DNA from: Bacteroidales bacterium
GTDB taxonomy: Bacteria; Bacteroidota; Bacteroidia; Bacteroidales; UBA10428
NCBI GenBank assembly: GCA_003508755.1
Contig: DNTK01000182.1
Location: forward strand, 1-5,583
Direction: 5' to 3'
Length of the DNA: 5,583 nucleotides
Below the pieces are notes generated by a model. It did no database searches, was not told the origin of the DNA, and saw only the letters and a list, made by a program, of their open reading frames with translations. How positions within the stretch are numbered: position 1 is the stretch's first letter; every line of letters begins with the position of its first letter. Positions 1 to 5,583 of the stretch are shown piece after piece. Position numbers and translations under genes: made by a program.

Positions 1-1144
1 CTAATGAATACTCATTCTTAATAAGGGATATTTCCTTAGCAAATAGCCCCTGATTTGTACCAATGTAAAGCAAGTTGTTATGAACTACTGTGGCATAGGC
101 GGTTTCGATGTTATAGCAATAATTAATCAGCGATATGGGACTGCTTATTTCCAGGTAGTCGATTCCATTATCAAGACCCACCCAGAGGTTCTGGCTGTTA
201 TCGTACAAAAGACTCAGTACCGTATTATTCTGCAAGCCCTTAAAACGATTCACATGTTGATGGATATTTCCTTGTTTATCTGCAATAAAAACACCATCCT
301 GTATGGTTCCAATCGCCAGTTCTTCATCCTGCAGTTCAATGGCTGTATATATTTGGTTCTCTATCAGATGCTTATTCAGTTTTGTATTCCAAGGGCTTAG
401 CTCCTGGCCGTCATATATGTAAACGCCGTTATTATTTGTTCCAATAAGGTATTCCTGGTTTCCTGCAGAGAATACGAAAGGGATTTCATTTTCCTGGAAA
501 AATTGCTCCTCTTTAATGATTGGGTTCAAGACCCTTCCTTGTAAAACAAAGAGGCCATACTTCCGATCAACCACAAAAAAGTTATTGTTGACTAAATAGG
601 AGAAGCCAAAAGTAGATTTAGGTTTAATTGTTATCAATTTATTATCTTGGAGAAGAAATACTCCTTTGTACGATTGAAATACTATACCATAGCGTGTTGA
701 GTATATCCGCCATATCTCACCAAATTCTTTTGAACCATCATCCAGCTTATCTGATAATGACGTGTATTTGAATGTTCCCTGGGCAGTGTATTCGAAATAA
801 CCAAATTCATCAAATCCGCCAGCATAGATTTTGTTTTCGATGCTGCTTACCACCCTTACAATCGAATTGTTCGGTAAAGGGTATAGCTTCCAATCGGAAC
901 CGTCAAATCTCAGTACACCATCATTATTTGCAAAATACAGCAATCCATAGTTATCCTGGGCAATACTCCAGTTTTGTGTACCCGCCTGGTATTGTTCCCT
1001 TGAAAAGTTGGAGATATATGGAAGCCCTACATTTTTAGTTTGCGCAGCTACTGTATTCCCTTTAAATGACAGCATGAAAAGTATGGCAGCAAGCGTGCAT
1101 TTCTTACAAAGTAACCATATGGTATTTTTAAACTTTCTTTTCAT
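1..1144 (-). CDS. Reg_prop (two-component-regulator propeller) sensory protein, N-terminal part, cut by the left edge
   Basis: Reading the minus strand from the ATG at 1144 gives 381 codons without a stop, running off the left edge, so this is a 5' partial gene. Residues 1-35 look like a signal peptide, with a basic start (MKRKFK), a hydrophobic run around 18-27 and a possible AxA-type cut near VAA-Q (32-35). Then come several beta-propeller repeats: QNWSIAQD...GLLYFANNDG (57-76), KIYAGGFDEFGYF (105-117), YLIGTNNNGVYIYDG (232-246), LAIGTIQDGVFIAD (276-289), TVLSLLYDNSQNLWVGLDNG (308-327, the classic Reg_prop signature) and LYIGTNQGLF (359-368). In this family the propeller is normally followed by a Y_Y_Y domain, a transmembrane helix and an output domain (LuxR-type HTH, histidine kinase or similar). 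The opening style, with QNWSI near residue 60, recalls the LuxR-output class, but the output is not in the window, so that is inference. The ATG at 1144 is preferred because a start at Met24 would lose the signal peptide. The gene lies 57 bp downstream of the HD phosphodiesterase gene on the same strand. Confidence 0.88.
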   Translation of the reverse strand, partial: MKRKFKNTIWLLCKKCTLAAILFMLSFKGNTVAAQTKNVGLPYISNFSREQYQAGTQNWSIAQDNYGLLYFANNDGVLRFDGSDWKLYPLPNNSIVRVVSSIENKIYAGGFDEFGYFEYTAQGTFKYTSLSDKLDDGSKEFGEIWRIYSTRYGIVFQSYKGVFLLQDNKLITIKPKSTFGFSYLVNNNFFVVDRKYGLFVLQGRVLNPIIKEEQFFQENEIPFVFSAGNQEYLIGTNNNGVYIYDGQELSPWNTKLNKHLIENQIYTAIELQDEELAIGTIQDGVFIADKQGNIHQHVNRFKGLQNNTVLSLLYDNSQNLWVGLDNGIDYLEISSPISLINYCYNIETAYATVVHNNLLYIGTNQGLFAKEISLIKNEYSL

Positions 1145-1201
1145 GAATAAATGGTCTGATATGAAGTTCTGATGGACGTATTTAATTTTGTTTACCAGGT
1201 T

Positions 1202-3346
1202 TTATTTGGGGTAAGAAATGCGTGCATGATAGATCGTATTCAAACGAGATTTAAACACTTCTTTCACCTTTTTTATTTCCTTAAATGTTATATCTGCATC
1301 TTCGAATTGTCCCTCCTCCATTTGATTATCAATAAGCCGTTCCACCAATTCAGAAATCGATTCTTTTGAATAGGATTCAAGGCTGCGTGAAGCAGCTTCC
1401 ACCGTATCGGCCATCATAAGTACTGCAGTCTCTTTTGTTAAAGGACTTGGACCCGGATACTGAAAATCTTTTTTATCGACCTCCTCATCGGGATGTTGAT
1501 TTTGATAGGTTTTATAAAACCATTTAGCTGTTGATGTGCCATGATGCATCAAGATAAAATCGATAATGGGCTTAGGCAGCTTATTCTTAAGTGCCATTTC
1601 CTCTCCTAGTTTTACATGGTTAATTATAATTTTGGCACTTTCTTTCAGGTCTTTATCTTTATGTGGGTTTGTGCCACCCATTTGGTTTTCGGTGAAATAA
1701 GAAGCATCGACCATTTTACCAATATCGTGGTACAAGGCTCCTGTGCGAACAAGTAAAGGATTCCCTCCAATATGCCGTATTGCTTCTTCGGATAAATTAG
1801 CCACTTGCATGGAATGCTGGAATGTTGCAGGAGCATTTTCAGCTAATTTCCTGAGCAAAGGCTGGTTGGTATCGGACAGTTCCATAAGGGTTGTGTCGGA
1901 AAGAAAACCAAACGTTTTTTCGAAAAAATAGATGAGCAGGAACGAAAGCAGTGTAAATACACCGTTTAAACCAAAATAACCAAAATTACTCCAATCGAGT
2001 TGTGAAAAGCTACCCTCCTTCACTACAGAGATTCCAAAATAGGTAATCGAATAGCTAAGTACAACCAGCAGGGCCGACACAAAAAACCTCGAACGGTGAT
2101 AAAGATTGGTTAAGGTAAACAGTGCAACCATTCCGGCGATAATATTTAAAAAGATAAAATCAAAACTGTTAAGTGCCATGAAACCAGCCAGCAGAACCGT
2201 AATTATATGAATAAACAGTCCGACACGCTCGTCGTAGAATGTGCGAATTATGATGGGTAAGATGGTAAAAGGAACCACATAGTAGAATTTCTTTTCATAC
2301 GATGATACCATGGATGCAATAAATATCATAAGCACCATCATAAATAAGATAAACGATGTTTTAACAAGACTTTCAAGCACTTCGTGGCGGAAATTGTATA
2401 AGAATAAGTACACCACCATAAATGAGATAAAGGCCAGTAGAAACCGTCCGGACCATGCCAATATATCCGAAACATTTCCGCGTTGCTTTTCAAATTCGTA
2501 TTTGTATGATTCCAATATCTGGAAAGTTTCTGAAGTCACAATGATACCGCGCGATATGAGCAATTCTCCTTCCTGTATGTATCCTTTTGTTTCGCTAATT
2601 GTTTTCAATTGTGCTGTGCGCTCCAGGTTGCTCTTATTTTGATCATAAAGAACATTGGCCTGCAAATAATCGCTTAAATCAAATGTTTCCAAAAAAGGTT
2701 TAAACCGGGCGATTTGTTTTCGCATGTCATTCTCAGCTTCCTCATTTAATACATCAGACAGCAGTTGGTAGGCTTCGCGTTCTGTGTATAATTGTTCCAA
2801 TAAAACTTTTTCAGAGATTTGCCCTTTTACAACACTAATGAAGCTATCATCGGTTAAGGTAAACTCATCTGTATCAGGAATGCGGATAATCCCTTTTAAA
2901 TAGGTTTGTTCCAGATTAGAATAGATGAAGGAATGATAATAATCCTGCAGCATGCGCAATGAATTGTACCTGCTACTTTCTAAGTACTTTTGTTCATTAT
3001 CGATGCGGTATTCATCCATTGCATAGGCAATCCATTTTTTATCAAAATTAGTTTTGAAAGCATTCAATCTGTCTGCATAAATAAACGCATCGTATGTAAA
3101 ATAGGGGGTGATTTTTCGCAATACGGAATCACGTTCCTGCTGCAATTCTGCAGGTGTCTTTTGTATCGAAAAACCAAAGCGAGCAGTCAATTCATCATAA
3201 GCCCAGGGGCTTCCTTTGGAATATTCATAAGCAAACTTACGTTCGCGGGGAAGCATGAATACTACCAGGGTTATTGCTAACAAAAACAATAAAGCGGTAA
3301 GGATCTGGTTAAAGAAAATTCGAACCTTTTGAAAAAAATTTGCCAT
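1202..3346 (-). CDS. pgpH: PgpH-type 7TM-HD cyclic-di-AMP phosphodiesterase
   Basis: A complete 714-residue membrane protein, close to the usual length of PgpH-type proteins. The order is: one N-terminal transmembrane helix (about 12-31), an extracytoplasmic 7TMR-HDED domain (about 35-295, with conserved-looking SPWAYDELTARFGF at 46-59 and GYIQEGELLISRGIIV at 255-270), seven further membrane segments (about 300-317, 328-347, 354-369, 374-391, 396-414, 420-439, 457-475), then a cytoplasmic HD domain (about 490-705). All expected metal and catalytic residues are present: H511 (FQHSMQ), H540-D541 (YHDIGK), H577 (INHVKLG), H601-H602 (MHHGTS) and D647 (MADTVE). The family motifs PLLRKLAENAPATFQH, TENQ and NPH also fit. 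By analogy with the Listeria enzyme it should hydrolyse c-di-AMP to pApA, with the outer domain sensing an unknown signal; the substrate is inferred. The ATG at 3346 is followed directly by the first membrane helix. The gene is divergent from the C40 peptidase gene and may be co-transcribed with the propeller regulator downstream. No convincing promoter was found for it. Confidence 0.93.
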   Translation of the reverse strand: MANFFQKVRIFFNQILTALLFLLAITLVVFMLPRERKFAYEYSKGSPWAYDELTARFGFSIQKTPAELQQERDSVLRKITPYFTYDAFIYADRLNAFKTNFDKKWIAYAMDEYRIDNEQKYLESSRYNSLRMLQDYYHSFIYSNLEQTYLKGIIRIPDTDEFTLTDDSFISVVKGQISEKVLLEQLYTEREAYQLLSDVLNEEAENDMRKQIARFKPFLETFDLSDYLQANVLYDQNKSNLERTAQLKTISETKGYIQEGELLISRGIIVTSETFQILESYKYEFEKQRGNVSDILAWSGRFLLAFISFMVVYLFLYNFRHEVLESLVKTSFILFMMVLMIFIASMVSSYEKKFYYVVPFTILPIIIRTFYDERVGLFIHIITVLLAGFMALNSFDFIFLNIIAGMVALFTLTNLYHRSRFFVSALLVVLSYSITYFGISVVKEGSFSQLDWSNFGYFGLNGVFTLLSFLLIYFFEKTFGFLSDTTLMELSDTNQPLLRKLAENAPATFQHSMQVANLSEEAIRHIGGNPLLVRTGALYHDIGKMVDASYFTENQMGGTNPHKDKDLKESAKIIINHVKLGEEMALKNKLPKPIIDFILMHHGTSTAKWFYKTYQNQHPDEEVDKKDFQYPGPSPLTKETAVLMMADTVEAASRSLESYSKESISELVERLIDNQMEEGQFEDADITFKEIKKVKEVFKSRLNTIYHARISYPK

Positions 3347-3421
3347 ATTTTATTGCTCTGAATTCTCGAAAATAACAAAATCTTATGGAATTGTTGCAGT
3401 TACTGGCATTAAACAGTAAAA

Positions 3422-3429
3422 TAAATTTG
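3422..3429 (+). promoter_or_regulatory. Alternative -7 element upstream of the C40 peptidase gene
   Basis: TAAATTTG is an exact match to the Bacteroidota -7 consensus TAnnTTTG. However, no TTTG-like -33 box sits 19-21 bp upstream (the nearest TTG is 25 bp away), and it would give a leader of roughly 95 bases. It could be a second promoter or chance. Confidence 0.2.
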
Positions 3430-3472
3430 TAACAGCAAGGGTATAAAAAGCGCAATACCATGCCGCTTAGGG

Positions 3473-3503
3473 TTGGTTTATCTGTCAGAAGTTTCTACAT
3501 TTA
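3473..3503 (+). promoter_or_regulatory. Candidate Bacteroidota sigma-ABfr promoter of the C40 peptidase gene
   Basis: TACATTTA at 3496-3503 matches the -7 consensus TAnnTTTG at all but its last base. A TTG-containing box (TTGG, 3473-3476) lies 19 bp upstream, near the spacing expected for the -33 TTTG element. The -7 box ends 27 bp before the ATG at 3531, giving a short leader. The call rests on consensus matching by eye in AT-rich DNA. Confidence 0.35.
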
Positions 3504-3530
3504 ATAAATTAAAATATCCCTTATTAAATT

Positions 3531-4268
3531 ATGACCACGATTATCTGCCCCCTCTCCTACATTCCGCTTAGAAAAGAAGCTTCGCATCGATCCGAACAAA
3601 CAAGCCAGCTGCTTTTTGGTGAAAAGGCAGAAATTATTGACTCCAAAGGGCAATGGTATAAAGTAAAAGTACTTTTTGACGGGTATGAAGGGTGGGTTGA
3701 AAGAAATGCTGTTCAAATCTCAAAGTCAGACGATAAAATGGAGGGGTATGTGAGTGGATTTGCGCGCCTTGTAAATCTTACAGGGGATTCTTTATGGTTG
3801 TCCACAGGAAGCGTTTTAAGCAATGAATTAATTAACTCACAGCATACATCGGTCGTGACAATTAACCCGGATTTAAAGACGGATTCAATTATTGATATCG
3901 CCCTTCAATTTATTGGAACGCCTTATTTGTGGGGTGGTAGAAGCTTTATGGGTATTGATTGTTCAGGCTTTACTCAAGTTGCTTACAAGGCGCTTAAAAA
4001 ATCCCTTCCCCGAGACGCTTCTCAGCAGGTGAACCTGGGCTCAGTGGTACAATTTCCTTCTGATGCTCAAGAGGGGGATCTGGCCTTCTTTGATAATGCC
4101 GATGGAGAAATAACACATGTAGGTATTATTCTTGACCAGGGAAAAATTATTCATGCTTCAGGTTCAGTGCGAATAGATAATTTCGATCAACAAGGCATAT
4201 TTAATGTCGAATCAGGCAAGTACACCCATAATCTGCGGGTAATTAAGCGGGTGCGGCAGGCAAATTAG
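3531..4268 (+). CDS. SH3b-NlpC/P60 (C40 family) cysteine endopeptidase, YkfC-like, cytoplasmic
   Basis: A complete 245-residue protein. An N-terminal bacterial SH3 domain covers about 1-65 (CPLSYIPLRKEASHRSEQ at 6-23, LLFGE at 27-31, YEGWV at 52-56). A second, degenerate SH3-like segment covers about 70-112 (ARLVNLTGDSLWL at 78-90). The NlpC/P60 papain-like domain spans about 115-245. The catalytic triad is visible: C144 in GIDCSGF, H196 in THVGII and H208 in IHASG; PYLWGG (131-136) and EGDLAFF (181-187) are also typical. Related enzymes (YkfC, dipeptidyl-peptidase VI) cut the gamma-D-glutamyl to diamino-acid bond in muropeptides with a free N-terminal L-Ala; that exact specificity is inferred here. 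There is no signal peptide or lipobox, and the protein starts immediately with the SH3 domain as in other Bacteroidota members, which supports the start and points to cytoplasmic recycling of imported wall peptides rather than wall cleavage outside. It converges with the PagL-like gene. Confidence 0.9.
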   Translation: MTTIICPLSYIPLRKEASHRSEQTSQLLFGEKAEIIDSKGQWYKVKVLFDGYEGWVERNAVQISKSDDKMEGYVSGFARLVNLTGDSLWLSTGSVLSNELINSQHTSVVTINPDLKTDSIIDIALQFIGTPYLWGGRSFMGIDCSGFTQVAYKALKKSLPRDASQQVNLGSVVQFPSDAQEGDLAFFDNADGEITHVGIILDQGKIIHASGSVRIDNFDQQGIFNVESGKYTHNLRVIKRVRQAN

Positions 4269-4319
4269 TTAATTCTATTTTCAGCTGTAAGATTTTGATA
4301 ATTTAGAGACAAGATCCCC
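4269..4319. other. Short convergent intergenic spacer
   Basis: These 51 bp lie between two genes that end facing each other, where terminators for both strands would be expected. By eye there is only the 6-bp palindrome CAGCTG and AT-rich sequence, and no GC-rich stem with a T-run. Termination may occur by another mechanism, or the transcripts may overlap at their 3' ends. Confidence 0.45.
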
Positions 4320-5411
4320 TTACAAAATCAGCCCCAGTCTAAAATCAAGAAAGTCTGCGATTTGCACATTGGCCTTTAGGTTTGTTCCGATTTGAATCTT
4401 GTCAAACAATAGAATATTTATTCCATACCGCTGAAAAATCAGACTCCCCCTGTCGAAGGGCGAATATATATAAGCTCCCATCTGAAACGAAAACCGAAAG
4501 ACCCCCAGCAGCAGGTTATATCCCCCGAAAACCGCTCCGTAATGATGATCAACAAGCTTTCCATCTTCCGTTAAATCCCTCCTTTTTATTTCCTGTTTAT
4601 CGGCATGATCACTTACAAACTCCATTGAAATATTCCAGGCATTTAACCTTCCAAAAGTTTTGTAATACCCACCTCCAATACCATAAACCGGATACCTGGC
4701 ATAGCCTTTGATATCGGTCTTGGCAGTAGCCAGTGTGGTAATTTCCCACCAACTATCGCGGGGTGTTAAATCCAGACCTTCCATTATACTGTAATCAGCA
4801 AATGGGACAGGCCGAATCCGGTAATCCAATCCAAAAAACAAGGTAGGGAAATTAATACCTTTGTTTGGCAGTCTCAATCCTCCGTTCGAAATATGATTGA
4901 ATATCCCACCCAACCTGAGTTCTATATGTTCCTTCACACGCACTTTTGCCCCTGCTCCCAAAACCACGATAAAACTTATGGGCGAGCTGAAAAAATTATT
5001 GGTCGGATTATCAATGCTATCATACACATTATTCAGGTAATTCGGACCAGCCCCAAAGCGCAAAAACAAGCTCCATTTTTCCTGCGCGTTAATGGTGGGT
5101 TCAATAAACGGATACACAGCAAATGAACTACCCAGGAGTGAAGGATTATCGAAATTTGTATAAAAAAAAGAGAGTCCGGTTTTGGGGAAACAATAGCAGT
5201 ATTGCCATACATTCTCCGTTTGTAGTTGCCACGCTAAATCAATTTCTAGGCCCCATGGATATGTTTGCTGTACATTCGGAAGTTCTTTTGAATGGGCCAG
5301 TATTGAACCCAAATGCATTCGGGTACTGAACAGAAGACTGTGTTTCTGAGACTGTGCCTGTAGAGATAAAACCATGAATAATAAGATGGATAAAAGGATA
5401 AGATGCTTCAT
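4320..5411 (-). CDS. PagL-family acyloxyacyl hydrolase (lipid A 3-O-deacylase-like) outer-membrane beta-barrel
   Basis: A complete 363-residue protein with a clear signal peptide (residues 1-19: MKH, then a leucine-rich core, cleavage near LQA-QS). The remainder alternates polar and hydrophobic residues as in beta-barrel strands, rich in aromatics and Gly (for example GLSFFYTNF, LFLRFGAGP, RLGGIFNHIS, FPTLFFGLDYR, YGIGGGYYKTF), and ends in a strand-like segment, DFRLGLIL. Residues 170-187 carry the PagL signature: FNHISNGG (H173, S175, N176) followed by PNKGIN (N183, G185). In Pseudomonas PagL the His and Ser of this HxS motif are catalytic and remove the 3-O acyl chain of lipid A. The Pseudomonas acidic residue, 12 positions after the Ser, appears to be Asn187 here. 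The protein is about twice the length of proteobacterial PagL, as is common for Bacteroidota members, which carry extra strands after the PagL core. Activity on lipid A is inferred. A candidate promoter lies just upstream, and the gene appears to be a single transcription unit. Confidence 0.85.
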   Translation of the reverse strand: MKHLILLSILLFMVLSLQAQSQKHSLLFSTRMHLGSILAHSKELPNVQQTYPWGLEIDLAWQLQTENVWQYCYCFPKTGLSFFYTNFDNPSLLGSSFAVYPFIEPTINAQEKWSLFLRFGAGPNYLNNVYDSIDNPTNNFFSSPISFIVVLGAGAKVRVKEHIELRLGGIFNHISNGGLRLPNKGINFPTLFFGLDYRIRPVPFADYSIMEGLDLTPRDSWWEITTLATAKTDIKGYARYPVYGIGGGYYKTFGRLNAWNISMEFVSDHADKQEIKRRDLTEDGKLVDHHYGAVFGGYNLLLGVFRFSFQMGAYIYSPFDRGSLIFQRYGINILLFDKIQIGTNLKANVQIADFLDFRLGLIL

Positions 5412-5429
5412 GATAACTTTCTGTTCAAT

Positions 5430-5460
5430 TAAAGTTATGCATTAACATAAATAATTCAAA
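5430..5460 (-). promoter_or_regulatory. Candidate Bacteroidota promoter of the PagL-like gene
   Basis: On the minus strand, an exact -33 box TTTG (plus-strand 5457-5460) is followed after 19 bp by TAACTTTA (5430-5437), which matches TAnnTTTG except at the last base. The -7 box ends 18 bp before the ATG at 5411. Spacing and position both fit a Bacteroidota primary-sigma promoter, and this is the best promoter match in the window. Confidence 0.45.
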
Positions 5461-5492
5461 TTAATTCGAGGTATATAAATTGAAGTTATTGG

Positions 5493-5506
5493 TTGTTTTA
5501 AAACAA
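5493..5506. repeat. Perfect 14-bp AT-rich palindrome upstream of the PagL-like gene
   Basis: TTGTTTTAAAACAA is a perfect inverted repeat with no spacer, flanked by imperfectly paired GGTT and AACC. Its near edge lies about 32 bp upstream of the candidate -33 box of the PagL-like gene, a position where a dimeric regulator could bind. It lacks a GC-rich stem, so it is a poor terminator candidate. Such palindromes also arise by chance in AT-rich DNA. Confidence 0.3.
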
Positions 5507-5583
5507 TAAAACCATCAAGGAACGGATGTTTTCGCGCGCTAATTTGAGAAGGTTAAAGCAGAAGCGGTAGTCATGTATTAAAT

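Larger units (their letters stand above)
3347..3530. other. Divergent intergenic region between the HD phosphodiesterase and C40 peptidase genes
   Basis: This 184-bp A+T-rich spacer must carry the 5' control regions of both flanking genes. On the plus strand it holds two matches to the Bacteroidota -7 element, listed separately. On the minus strand the nearest candidate before the phosphodiesterase is TATTTTCG, about 20-30 bp upstream of its ATG. It has one mismatch to TAnnTTTG and no -33 partner at the right distance, so it is not called. No hairpin, riboswitch-like fold or small ORF was recognised by eye; in particular nothing resembling the c-di-AMP (ydaO) riboswitch was recognised. Confidence 0.6.

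Noticed and set aside
80..400. Plus-strand open frame of about 106 codons
   Set aside because: It lies antisense within the propeller gene, whose frame shows clear Reg_prop repeats; the antisense peptide has no recognisable features.
1145..1201. Possible fusion or readthrough between the phosphodiesterase and propeller genes, which share a reading frame
   Set aside because: A TAA stop at 1202-1204 ends the first protein cleanly after the HD domain, and the second begins with its own ATG and signal peptide. The shared frame is a one-in-three coincidence.
2310..2642. Plus-strand open frame of about 110 codons
   Set aside because: It is antisense to the membrane region of the HD phosphodiesterase and is explained as a shadow of that gene.
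3501..3716. Minus-strand open frame of about 71 codons overlapping the start of the C40 peptidase gene
   Set aside because: It overlaps the well-supported SH3 domain coding region on the other strand and looks like a shadow.
4269..4319. Bidirectional intrinsic terminator in the convergent spacer
   Set aside because: Only the 6-bp palindrome CAGCTG is present; no stable stem followed by a T-run is visible.
4382..4711. Plus-strand open frame of about 109 codons
   Set aside because: It is antisense to the C-terminal half of the PagL-like gene, with low-complexity composition and no domain resemblance.
5502..5583. A minus-strand open frame entering from the right edge and ending in TAA at the palindrome (last residues about ...ARENIRSLMVLLF)
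   Set aside because: Only about 27 codons are visible, with no recognisable family and composition expected by chance in one of six frames. It could be the tail of a gene beyond the edge, but the evidence is too weak to call.

Overview
The window looks like chromosomal DNA from a member of the Bacteroidota, A+T-rich and without signs of a mobile element. Four things point there: a Reg_prop sensory propeller protein with an exported N-terminus, a PgpH-type 7TM-HD phosphodiesterase in its Bacteroidota form, a signal-less SH3/C40 peptidase of the kind common in that phylum, and a long (363-residue) PagL-like outer-membrane protein. Promoter-like elements of the Bacteroidota TTTG / TAnnTTTG type precede two genes, and no strong Shine-Dalgarno sequences are evident.

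Layout: positions 1-1144 (minus) hold the N-terminal 381 residues of a ligand-sensing propeller regulator; its C-terminal output part lies beyond the left edge. Positions 1202-3346 (minus) hold a complete membrane-bound HD phosphodiesterase, predicted to hydrolyse c-di-AMP, and only 57 bp separate it from the propeller gene downstream, so co-transcription is possible. A 184-bp divergent intergenic region (3347-3530) separates it from a plus-strand gene (3531-4268) for a cytoplasmic SH3b-NlpC/P60 muropeptide endopeptidase. That gene converges, with a 51-bp gap, on a minus-strand gene (4320-5411) for a PagL-family lipid A deacylase-like beta-barrel. The right-hand 172 bp hold that gene's promoter region and a short AT-rich palindrome, with no credible gene.

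The three complete genes all touch the cell envelope: c-di-AMP turnover (osmotic and wall homeostasis in other bacteria), peptidoglycan peptide recycling, and outer-membrane lipid A. The propeller regulator senses a periplasmic ligand. A shared envelope role is inferred from predicted functions and adjacency only. I found no CRISPR array, RNA gene, insertion sequence, defence system or clearly new system. The most useful points are the Asn at the apparent acidic position of the PagL-like active site, the intact c-di-AMP phosphodiesterase site, and the unseen output domain of the propeller regulator.
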